Assembly (NCBI GenBank): GCA_008015855.1
Contig: SSGK01000036.1
Location: 1 to 6,138 of the forward strand
Direction: 5' to 3'
Length of the DNA: 6,138 nucleotides
Origin: Candidatus Altimarinota bacterium
GTDB taxonomy: Bacteria; Patescibacteriota; Gracilibacteria; BD1-5; UBA2023
Shown here: positions 1 to 6,138 of the stretch, piece after piece
Layout of the letters: every line of letters starts with the position of its first letter
Numbering within the stretch: the stretch's first letter is position 1
Translations under genes and position numbers: made by a program
Notes under the pieces: generated by a model
Seen by the model: the letters and a program-made list of their open reading frames with translations, nothing else
Database searches by the model: none
Told to the model about the DNA's origin: nothing

Positions 1-540
1 CTTTGCCTTCTTCTTTTTTTTTTTTTTTCCTCAAGATAATATTAGCTCAAAGGTTGCATGGGTCCGAATGATAATCGCTATACCAAATACCAGCACTTCC
101 AAAAATCGCATAAGACTTGTCATAAAAGTATCTGCCTGCGTTGAGTCAAAGAGTGGATTGGTACAACCCGCAGCTCCTGCCGAAGTACAGGTAAAAATAT
201 TTACGAGGGTTATGCCAGTATTGAGGAAAAAGAACCCAAGAAGCGTATAAAGAATTTGTTTCTTCCCTTTTTTGATATTCTCCTCATTGCTGTTATTTAC
301 CACCATATCAACACCAATCCATACCATATAGACGAGTGCAATACCCGCAATAATTATTCGTGCAAGAGAGAGTCATTTGGAAGCAATATCACGAATATCT
401 CCCTTTACATCACCACCAACTCAGATCCCAATACCATTGAGATACCCTCCTCCGGGTACATCAAGTGCTCCCATGGTGAATAATGGGTTAGTGAGAGTAT
501 AGAATAAGAGAAGAAGAATGAGGGGTATATATCGTTTCAT
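1..540 (-). CDS. Small membrane protein resembling T4SS/VirB2-like pilins (partial, C-terminus beyond the left edge)
   Basis: 180 codons are visible with no stop, so the C-terminus lies outside the window. The start is the ATG at 540-538, 22 bp after the PilT stop. Residues 1-24 look like a signal peptide: MKR, then a Leu-rich core, then FTMGA. A helix follows at about 60-76 (ARIIIAGIALVYMVWIGV), then NNSNEENIKKGKK, a second helix at about 98-117, a Cys-containing loop (TCTSAGAAGC), and a third helix at about 145-165. The pattern helix, polar Asn/Ser-Glu-Glu, Lys-rich linker, helix is what I know from T4SS-pilin/VirB2-like small proteins common in CPR bacteria. The third helix starts SLxR like the first and is followed by LSGG plus a Lys run, which suggests a repeated unit. 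UGA is read as Gly at residues 40, 56 and 170. The Lys run (172-178) is encoded by a 15-A homopolymer, where slippage or a sequencing error is possible. Position downstream of pilT suggests a surface or envelope role. Family assignment is by pattern only; the membrane topology is more certain than the name. Confidence 0.72.
14..28. repeat. 15-bp homopolymer (T on +, A on the coding strand) inside the pilin-like gene
   Basis: An uninterrupted run of 15 T encodes most of a seven-lysine stretch, residues 172-178 of the membrane protein. Runs of this length are prone to polymerase slippage and to sequencing error. The frame downstream of it, and hence the C-terminus of the protein, is therefore less certain than the rest of the gene. 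Confidence 0.9.
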
Positions 541-562
541 AGAATGAGTAATAGGATTATTT

Positions 563-1627
563 TTATTCTGAGTCTTCATTCATAAAGTATCATTCATAGT
601 CGATTTCCTGAATAACTCACTGATCACGCAGTCTATCCGCACTTTTTCTCATGTGAATCATACCATCTTGAAAACCAAGAACGATGTTATTATTAATTTG
701 CTTTAGATCTCATGATTTTATGAGATTTTTAATAGCTGGCGTAACATACATAAGTTCATGGATTCAAACACGACCAGGAATATCTACGCGAGGAATGAGT
801 CTTTGTGATAATACTCCAATTAATGAATCAGCAAGACGAACACGAGTTTGCTCTTGGATATCTGATGGGAAAAATTGAACGATACGGCTAATGGTTTGGA
901 CACTTCAGGAAGTATGGAGTGTGGAAAATACAAGGTGTCATGTTTCCGCAAGATTCATAGCTGCTTCTACTGTTTCATGATCGCGCATTTCTCATACCAT
1001 AACTATATCAGGATCCTCACGCATTGCTGAGCGAATAGCACTGACAAATGAAAGTGTATCACGTCCTACTTCTCGTTGAGAGAACATAGATCGTTTATTT
1101 TCAAAAACGAATTCAATTGGATCTTCGATGGTGATAATATGTTCTTCTCGTGTCTGATTGATGCGTTCAATAATCGAAACCATGGTAGTTGATTTACCAC
1201 TTCCTGTCGGTCCTGTTATAAGAAATATACCTTGTTTTGCAATAAGTACTTTATCCAGTCAATCAGGAAGTCCAAGATCATCCATACTTTTTGCATTTTT
1301 TTCGATACGACGAATGGCGAGTCATATCTTTCCCATTTTTGAATAGGCATTCACACGATATGAAGTCCCATCAAGTTGAGAAGTGTAGGCAAAATCCAGA
1401 TCACGTGTTTTTTTAAAGGCTTCAATTTTTACGGGATTATTTCAAACCGCTTCCAAGAATAATTCCTCCATATCTGAGGAACTCAATATGGTCGGGTCAC
1501 TGTGTTTTAATTCCCCGTGAATTCGAAAAATAATATCACTTCCATCACATAAGTGAACATCTGATGCTCAGGCTGTACCTGCACACAACAGTATTTTTTC
1601 GAGAGTGAGTTTATTTTCTCATGACAT
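563..1627 (-). CDS. pilT: Type IV pilus retraction ATPase PilT
   Basis: This 354-aa protein, close to the usual PilT length of about 345, is a hexameric cytoplasmic AAA-like motor that depolymerises type IV pili for twitching and attachment. The N-terminal PAS-like domain carries GASDVHLCDGSD at 20-31. Walker A is GPTGSGKST (139-147), the Asp box ITIEDPIE (165-172), Walker B DPDIVMVGEMRD (205-216) and the His box TGHLVFSTLHT (229-239). The PilT-specific C-terminal motif appears as AIKNLIKSGD (298-307; AIRNLIRE in the family), and this separates it from PilB and GspE. Twelve glycines are UGA-encoded: 3, 20, 62, 102, 123, 212, 230, 241, 288, 306, 337 and 346. They include the Walker B glycine and the His-box glycine. 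The ATG at 1627-1625 gives the normal PilT N-terminus and lies 29 bp after the upstream gene's stop; no Shine-Dalgarno is seen. The stop is TAA. No pilB, pilC or pilin with a class III leader is in the window. Confidence 0.96.
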
Positions 1628-1656
1628 AATTTGATATTTGTTTTTGAGATATATTT

Positions 1657-2559
1657 TTAGAGAATGACACGTTTCTCTTCTTCTGCTTGATTTCCAATAA
1701 ATGCTTGTGCCTTTTCAACAATTTCGATTTTTGCGCGAAGTTTTGAAAGTTGAACTTGTTTATCGGCAATCTTTTGTTCAATAGATTCCTTTTCCTTTAC
1801 GTCCTTTGTAAGGGCTCCTTCCAAAGATTTTCGTTCATTATGAAGATGGATGATAATCTGACGAAGCTCATCGGAAATAGGACTGAGCTTGCTATCTTCC
1901 AATACAGCAGAAACAGACTTTCCATTTAGGGTTGATTCCTCTTCTGTTTTAGGAGATGAAAAATTAACAGGAGAAACGAATTCTGCAGTTTGAGCTGGAA
2001 AAAATGATGTTGCTTGAGCTGTTTCAATCTTTTCTTCTGTTTTAGGAATTGCAGGAGCTTCAACCGCAGTTGGATTCATATTAAAAATAGGCATAGATGC
2101 AACCTCCTGTATGGCAGGAGGAGTCTGAATCGGTGCACTCATTTGTGATAATTCTACAGTTGATTCGAGAGTAGGAGTTGTTATACTTGAGGAAACGATA
2201 GTTGCTTCATTTACTGTTGCTTGAGGAGTTTGAATAGTTTGTGTAGGAACATCCCCTTTTGAATCATCCATTCCTGAAAGGAAGCTTATTTCTTGAACTC
2301 ATTCAGGTTTTGCTGCTGATTCTGATTGTGTTGCCATTGGAAGGACACTGCTCGTCATGAGTGAGTTCACTTCAGAAAGAATAGCGTCAATATTTCAAAT
2401 ATCCGAGTTTTGAGGCATTTCTCATGAAACAATCTCAGTTGCTATAGCAGGAGTTGTTTCAATTACTTGAATATCGTTTTGAATAACATTGGCAGGGTTT
2501 GTATCCAATAAATTATTGATAGCTGGATTAGCCGTTGGATTTTGATCGAAGAATCCCAT
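1657..2559 (-). CDS. Disordered Thr/Pro/Glu-rich protein with C-terminal coiled coil, unknown function
   Basis: I do not recognise a family in this 300-aa protein. Residues 1-215 are low complexity, rich in Thr, Pro, Ala, Ser, Glu and Gln, with many Asn-Pro pairs near the start (MGFFDQNPTANPAINN) and scattered hydrophobic islands such as SFFPAQTAEF. There is no signal peptide or membrane segment. Residues about 225-295 form a charged helical region with heptad-like spacing (ELRQIIIHLHNERKSLEG, then ESIEQKIADKQVQLSKLRAK), most likely a coiled coil. UGA is Gly at 46, 55 and 87; reading UGA as stop would lose the first 96 residues. The ATG at 2559-2557 was chosen because it follows the upstream stop by 20 bp and gives an MGFFD start like the MGIFD start of the preceding gene. 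No Shine-Dalgarno is visible. The stop is TAA. It shares design and N-terminal motif with its upstream neighbour and precedes pilT, so a scaffold or adaptor role linked to pili is possible but is inference. Confidence 0.88.
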
Positions 2560-2579
2560 AAAAGGAGTATGATAAGTAA

Positions 2580-3896
2580 TTAAACAGTTGCTTTCTTTAT
2601 ATTTTTATTTTGTGTTTTTACAAGTTTTCCTTTGATTCGTTTTTGCGCTGGTGGAATCACCTTTTTTTCGCTTCCTTCCTTCATTTGTATGTAACATACA
2701 TCAATTAATTCACCAATGCGTACAATTTCAGCTTCAATATCTTTAATAAGAAGGCGAGTCTTTACTTCATTGTCATGCATTTTTCGGGCAGATTCTTTAT
2801 AATCTTCTGCTTGTTTCTTTGTTTCTTTGAGAAGTTGATTTTTGCTACTTCTCAAGTCTTTTAATTGTTCAATGGTATTTTTCAGAATATCTTTTGGATT
2901 TTCTTCAGGGTTTTTAATATCTGGTAATATATTTGGCATACCCTTTTTTTCTATAATTCAAAAGAGGGGGGTTTCTATTTTTGAATCATTTGATGCTTCT
3001 TCTTGAACTGCTACGGTATTTGGTTCAAAATGAAATGGATTCATTATTCAGATATCTTGATTTTCTTTTTCAACAACCGGAGATTCTTCAGATAGAGAAA
3101 GTGTTTCTGTTTTCTCAGGAGAAACAATAGGATTTTCAATAATAGAAAATTCTTCTACGGGCGTTTCTTCTACTGCCTGAATAGTTTCAGGTTCAGGAGA
3201 TGCTTCTTCATTAAATCATCCAAAGAGATTTGATGATACCTCTGAATCAGGAGATTCTTTTATTGCCGGCGTTTCTTCAATGGCCACTGATTCTTCAATA
3301 ACCACCGGTTCTCCATTTTTTTCTGTAGAAACAATGGATCCAAATATATCTGGAGCATCAACTTCCCCAGTTTCCCCCATAGGGAGAGGATTTGCTAAAA
3401 GCCCTTCCGTATTCCCATGGGAATGAATAGATGATTCCTCAGACCATGCATCTTGTCCTGGAAGTGGGTCAAAAACCTTTTCTGGTTCTGGTGCAAGATC
3501 GATACTTGTTCCAGCAAATAATGTCTTATCTATCTCTGTAGGTGTATTAGAAGGAGGGATGGTTGTAGTAACATCAACTATTGGATTATTTCCAACAATG
3601 GATGTGGTTTCTGTAATAACGTTTGCAGATCCGCCAATATCGATAGATTGACTCTCATTGAAACTAGCCACTTCTTGCACTGGCTCTACAATGGTTGTTT
3701 CTGTTGCTTTTGGGAGATCAGATTCTTCTCCGAGCGAAGTATCAATGAGCGTCATTTCTTCAATAACGGGTACAATCTTTTTTTCGGTAGATTGCCCTGT
3801 TGTGTTATCATTTTGTCCTCATGACGTTCCTGAACTGCCACTGGTTCAGAGTGATATATTTTTATCTCCTCAGAGGATAGAATCAAAAATTCCCAT
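2580..3896 (-). CDS. Acidic disordered protein with C-terminal coiled coil, first gene of the pilT run, unknown function
   Basis: The 438-aa product matches no family I can name. Residues 1-50 are Gly/Ser-rich after MGIFDSILGG. Residues 50-315 are strongly acidic and Thr/Ser/Pro/Val-rich, with repeated VEE, IEE and EETP patches. Residues about 328-405 form a Lys/Glu-rich helix of coiled-coil type (DILKNTIEQLKDLRSSKNQL, then DYKESARKMHDNEVKTRLLI). The last 30 residues are very basic, so the chain is charge-polarised. Short Phe-Gly motifs recur: DIFGSI (184-189), NLFGGF (223-228) and PLFGII (310-315). There is no signal peptide or membrane helix. Six glycines are UGA-encoded (9, 17, 26, 227, 283, 313); standard-code reading would split the gene into two apparent ORFs. 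The start is firm: an in-frame TAA lies four codons upstream of the ATG at 3896-3894. The stop is TAA. It is probably expressed from the divergent promoter region and co-transcribed with the 300-aa protein and pilT. Confidence 0.9.
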
Positions 3897-3922
3897 ATAA
3901 GGTTTTTAGAAAGTACAATAAA

Positions 3923-3951
3923 AGGATAACATAAAAAAAATATATTTGCAA
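3923..3951 (-). promoter_or_regulatory. Putative sigma-70 promoter for the pilT operon
   Basis: Read on the minus strand, TTGCAA (3951-3946) is followed after 17 bp by TATCCT (3928-3923), a weak -10 element. The ATG of the 438-aa gene lies 27 bp further downstream. The -35 box is a perfect palindrome and is the same six bases used by the ybaB promoter on the other strand. Assignment rests on consensus matching only. Confidence 0.4.
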
Positions 3952-3973
3952 AAAAATACCAGCTTTTTATAAT
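3946..3973 (+). promoter_or_regulatory. Putative sigma-70 promoter of ybaB
   Basis: TTGCAA (3946-3951), a 16-bp spacer and a perfect TATAAT (3968-3973) lie 38 bp upstream of the ybaB ATG. Transcription would begin near 3980 and leave a leader of about 30 nt without a Shine-Dalgarno sequence. This is the best promoter match in the window. Confidence 0.65.
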
Positions 3974-4011
3974 ACCCCCGCTCATTTGTACTTATTAATA
4001 TCTTTCCAAAT

Positions 4012-4314
4012 ATGGATTTCAATCAAGCAAAAGAACTTATGAAGCTTCAACAGGAAGCACAAAAGATTCAAGAAGAACTCTCAAATACTCATATTGAAGC
4101 CGAAGTTGACGGTGTGGTAGTGACGGTTGACGGACAATTAAAGGTAATTGCTGTTACCATTGAGGATACCAGCATTCTTTCTGATAAGACTAAACTGGAG
4201 AAAGCAATTATGGAAGCAACGAATAAGGGCATGAAAAAGGCTCAAGAAGTTGCTGCTGATAAGATGCGAGGAGTAATGGGACAAATGGGGCTTAATATTC
4301 CAGGTCTTTCATAA
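4012..4314 (+). CDS. ybaB: YbaB/EbfC family nucleoid-associated protein
   Basis: The 100-aa product is the normal size for YbaB/EbfC, a small homodimeric DNA-binding protein thought to shape the nucleoid and regulate genes. The sequence shows the family layout. An N-terminal amphipathic helix (FNQAKELMKLQQEAQKIQEE, residues 3-22) is followed by beta strands including VDGVVVTVDGQLKVIAVTIE (32-51). A C-terminal helix comes next (LEKAIMEATNKGMKKAQEVA, 62-81), and then a Gly/Met-rich tail with GVMGQMGLNIPG. The Gly-rich stretch before the second strand is shorter than in E. coli. The gene has no UGA codons; it is the only one in the window that reads normally under the standard code. It starts at ATG 4012, ends with TAA, and is followed by a strong terminator, so it appears monocistronic. 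In many bacteria ybaB sits between dnaX and recR; here neither neighbour is present. Confidence 0.93.
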   Translation: MDFNQAKELMKLQQEAQKIQEELSNTHIEAEVDGVVVTVDGQLKVIAVTIEDTSILSDKTKLEKAIMEATNKGMKKAQEVAADKMRGVMGQMGLNIPGLS

Positions 4315-4334
4315 ATTACTATCTTTTCTTCTAT

Positions 4335-4366
4335 AAAAAAACACCCGAATATTTGGGTGTTTTTTT
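4335..4366. terminator. Bidirectional intrinsic terminator
   Basis: A7 (4335-4341), CACCC, GAATATTT, GGGTG, then T7 (4360-4366) pair symmetrically around 4350.5. The CACCC/GGGTG core is flanked by a T-run in both directions. It serves convergent ybaB (ends 4314) and the minus-strand 143-aa gene, whose TAA stop (4367-4365) overlaps its edge. Confidence 0.9.
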
Positions 4367-4796
4367 ATATGGCTATGATATGACTCATGCTCTCAAAAGA
4401 GTTTCAGTTTCGATATTGTCGTATTCCATCCTTCATTCCTATGAGGAATGCTTTTAATACAACAGAATATGGGATGCGCGAAGTATTATATGGAATGGTT
4501 TTATCTTCTTTCAGGGAAGGATTTCTTCAAAGTATTTCAAGGGCTTTTTCTATTTTCTGCTCGAGCGTAAGGAGATTGAGTTTTTCATCGACACCTTCCT
4601 TATTTTCAACAAGAAAATGATGCAGAGAATCCTGAATAAGTTTCTTTGCAAGATTTTGAAATTCTTCCGGATTCTGAAAAAGGATGTTTATCTGATCTCA
4701 GAATTGCTCTCAGAAAATCTCACTGAGAAGAGAATATAATTCTTTCAGATCTTCCGAATTTTCACGGATTTTCGGGGTTTCGTGGATTTTTTCCAT
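4365..4796 (-). CDS. Hypothetical 143-aa helical protein
   Basis: No family is recognised. The protein is predicted to be cytoplasmic and mostly helical, with no signal peptide or membrane segment. It has an acidic N-terminal half (ENSEDLKELYSLLSEIFGEQ, residues 12-31), a Leu-rich amphipathic middle (LNLLTLEQKIEKALEILG, 73-90) and a C-terminal part with IPYNTSRIPYSVVLKAFLIG (101-120) that is the most distinctive stretch for a search. UGA encodes Gly at 29, 33, 90 and 131, so standard translation would leave only fragments. The ATG at 4796-4794 is preferred; the frame stays open upstream to a GTG at 4910, but that start would cover the whole divergent promoter region. A TATAAT-like box reads on the minus strand at 4830-4825, 28 bp before the ATG. 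No Shine-Dalgarno is present. The TAA stop overlaps the bidirectional terminator. It is divergent from the HD-domain gene, so shared regulation is possible but not shown. Confidence 0.82.
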
Positions 4797-4914
4797 GGTA
4801 AAAATGACGAGAGTGAATAATCGTATTATAAAGGATACAAAAGTCAAATTTCTTTTTTGATTGCTTTTTCGTGTTTTCAAAATAGAGTATTCGTATACTT
4901 TTTTATTCACTAGT
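4797..4914. promoter_or_regulatory. Divergent intergenic region with weak promoter-like boxes
   Basis: This 118-bp AT-rich gap separates two divergent genes and must hold both promoters. On the minus strand TATAAT lies at 4830-4825; a TTGACT at 4847-4842 is only 11 bp away, too close to be its -35. On the plus strand TATACT (4894-4899) would start transcription near 4906, about 10 nt before the HD gene's ATG, leaving almost no leader. The -35 elements are not convincing. Confidence 0.4.
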
Positions 4915-6021
4915 ATGATTTGAAACTTACTCAGTCATGTTTTTCGAGGATTATCAATCTATCGTTGGAATACTTTTCCAAGATTGAGAGAAATATCTTC
5001 CCTTGATCATCTTGCATTTGTTGCACATGTTGCTATAACGCTTGCGTCTATTATTGAAGAAAAGGAATGAAAAAAGTATAATACCGGTCTTCTCTTACGA
5101 AAGATTCTTTGGTCAGGATTTTTTACATTTCAATATTCTGATATTAGCTCTGAACTGAAATATCGACTGAAAAAACATTCTCCTCATCTCTATACTCTTT
5201 TGGAGGATAATGTGTACCATTCTCTTCTTGATATGGATATCCCTGATCGACTTAAGACAGATATTACGCTGATTCAACAACCAACTCCAGAAGATGAAAT
5301 CATTGCATTTTCGAAGGCATGGGCTGGTTACTATGAGGTATATCATAATAGTCTTGTTTATAAAGATGCGTATGCTCCCCTTCTCGAAAATATACGATTA
5401 CGTGTTATTGAAGAGTGAGGTGAACGTTTTTTTGATTACTTAGACCTTGAGCCAACGAATCAAACCGATGTGGAAAAATATCTTGTAACCATCCATCGAC
5501 TCGCTTCTTCCTATCGTTGGAATCTTGTTCAGCGTATTCAGCCGGTTTCAGTTCTATCTCACACATACATCATTACATTTTTCTCGTATTTGATAGGTAT
5601 ATTAGAAGAAAAAAATGATGAGGAAATCACTGATATGCTTCTTATTGCGTTATTTCATGATATTCCAGAGGTTATAACGGGAGATGTGATTACTCCAACA
5701 AAACAGGCTGTTCCATGACTGGAAAAAGCAATAGGAGAGATAGAGGTGACAATGGTACATGATTATCTCTTGGGATATTTATCAGAATATAATTTTTCAA
5801 AGGCATTTGCTGAACGAATGCTTCATCCATGGGATATGAAAAATGGGAAACTTGTAAAGTTGGCAGACACCTTTTCGGCATTATTTGAGGCGCTTATTGA
5901 ATCAGGAAGGTCCCCAACGTTTAAGGAAACATATAAGAGTATTAAAAAGAAACTCTATACATATGAGTATAAGAGTGTGGATTATATTTTGAAATATGGG
6001 ATTGGATATTTTGAAAACTAG
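4915..6021 (+). CDS. Tandem HD-domain protein, YfbR-like phosphohydrolase with a degenerate first domain
   Basis: This 368-aa protein has two similar halves. The C-terminal half (about 200-368) carries a YfbR/HDDC2-type HD domain: SH at 215-216, ALFHDIPEVITGDVITPTK (245-263) with the HD pair H248-D249 and E252, and KLADTFSALFEAL (315-327) with D318. YfbR enzymes are metal-dependent 5'-nucleotidases acting on dNMPs, so nucleotide hydrolysis is plausible, substrate unknown. The N-terminal half repeats the pattern: YRWN at 16-19 against 200-203, LDH (H32) against LSH (H216), and YSDI (D76) against TGDV (D257). By eye its HD pair has become S67-G68 and its D318 counterpart A137, so it is probably inactive. 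UGA is Gly at 3, 52, 168 and 268, the last in the PG after TPTKQAV. The ATG at 4915 lacks a Shine-Dalgarno. The stop is TAG, followed by a terminator. The final 49 bases lie in the terminal palindrome. The HD assignment is firm; the exact function is not. Confidence 0.88.
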
Positions 6022-6138
6022 AGCATATTTATGAGATATATAAAAAAACCAGGAATTCCTGGTTTTTTTATATATCTCATAAATATGCTCTAGTTTTCAA
6101 AATATCCAATCCCATATTTCAAAATATAATCCACACTC
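5973..6138. repeat. Perfect 166-bp palindrome at the right edge
   Basis: Bases 5973-6055 are the exact reverse complement of 6056-6138, with no mismatch and no spacer, centred in AGGAATTCCT. The left arm contains the last 16 codons of the HD gene, its TAG stop and half of the terminator; the right arm is a mirror copy, including a non-functional 49-nt piece of that gene on the minus strand (6138-6090). The repeat reaches the very last base, so its true length is unknown. A fold-back artefact at a contig end is the simplest explanation. Confidence 0.97.
6042..6069 (+). terminator. Intrinsic terminator after the HD-domain gene
   Basis: A7, CCAGG, loop AATT, CCTGG, T7 form a hairpin 20 bp after the TAG stop. 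The design (A-run, short GC stem, T-run) matches the terminator at 4335-4366, so this inner part of the large palindrome is probably genuine. Confidence 0.8.

Noticed and set aside
68..1346. Plus-strand open frames at 68-250, 256-483, 684-878 and 1158-1346
   Set aside because: They lie antisense to the pilin-like gene and pilT, show no recognisable protein features and match no promoter or operon logic.
563..1627. pilT as a pseudogene broken by many stop codons
   Set aside because: Every break is TGA, the frame never shifts, all catalytic motifs are intact, and the glycine reading restores conserved positions.
3658..3900. Plus-strand open frame within the 438-aa gene
   Set aside because: It is an antisense shadow of the low-complexity N-terminal region.
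3752..3985. Minus-strand open frame of 77 codons across the divergent promoter region, with a hydrophobic stretch
   Set aside because: It is in a different frame from the well-supported 438-aa gene, overlaps its first 145 bases and both putative promoters, and its hydrophobicity comes from AT-rich intergenic sequence.
4387..4620. Plus-strand open frame opposite the 143-aa gene
   Set aside because: It begins just after a terminator and is antisense to a gene whose frame stays open over 143 codons with table 25; no protein features were seen.
4797..4910. Upstream GTG start that would add 38 residues to the 143-aa protein
   Set aside because: It would consume the whole divergent promoter region; the added residues look like translated intergenic AT-rich DNA, and a TATAAT box sits inside the extension.
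5113..5881. Minus-strand open frames at 5113-5346 and 5690-5881
   Set aside because: They are shadows of the HD-domain gene, whose frame is supported by catalytic motifs and an internal duplication.
1..6021. UGA read as tryptophan (table 4)
   Set aside because: Trp would fall in the Walker B motif (VMVWEMRD) and the His box (ETWHL), where homologues have Gly; TGG codons supply Trp in the same genes.
5973..6138. Terminal inverted repeat of a transposon or insertion sequence
   Set aside because: There is no transposase, no target-site duplication and no spacer, and the arms include the 3' end of a host-like gene, so it is a mirror fold rather than an element end.

Overview
The window reads coherently only when UGA is translated as glycine (NCBI translation table 25). 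That code is known from Absconditabacteria (SR1) and Gracilibacteria (BD1-5), AT-rich members of the Patescibacteria/CPR. Under the standard code five of the six larger genes break into fragments. With UGA as Gly every gene is a single intact frame, I count about 32 in-frame UGA codons, and all six visible stops are TAA or TAG. Several UGA codons fall on glycines that are near-invariant in their family, most clearly the Walker B glycine of PilT. The organism is therefore most likely a member of one of these two lineages; the sequence alone does not decide which.

Left part (1-3896, minus strand): a compact four-gene run with gaps of 20-29 bp, probably one operon transcribed right to left from a promoter near 3923-3951. 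In order of transcription it holds a 438-aa acidic, disordered, C-terminally coiled-coil protein; a 300-aa protein of the same design; a PilT-type type IV pilus retraction ATPase; and a small membrane protein with a signal peptide that resembles VirB2/T4SS-pilin-like proteins and runs off the left edge. Together they look like a surface-pilus or envelope-machine operon in which two disordered proteins of unknown role precede the motor.

Middle (3897-4365): a divergent promoter region, with an apparently shared palindromic TTGCAA -35 box, separates that operon from a monocistronic YbaB/EbfC nucleoid-associated protein gene. This gene ends at a strong bidirectional terminator.

Right part (4365-6138): a 143-aa helical protein of unknown function (minus strand) converges on ybaB. 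Divergent from it is a 368-aa protein made of two tandem YfbR-like HD phosphohydrolase domains; the first appears to have lost its catalytic residues. The gene ends just before a terminator hairpin.

From 5973 to the last base the sequence is a perfect 166-bp palindrome (83-bp arms, no spacer). It mirrors the 3' end of the HD gene and is most simply explained as a fold-back at a contig end (assembly or amplification artefact), less likely as a real hairpin terminus. None of the seven genes has a recognisable Shine-Dalgarno sequence. No tRNA, rRNA, CRISPR array or insertion sequence was seen, and no gene-free stretch exceeds about 120 bp.
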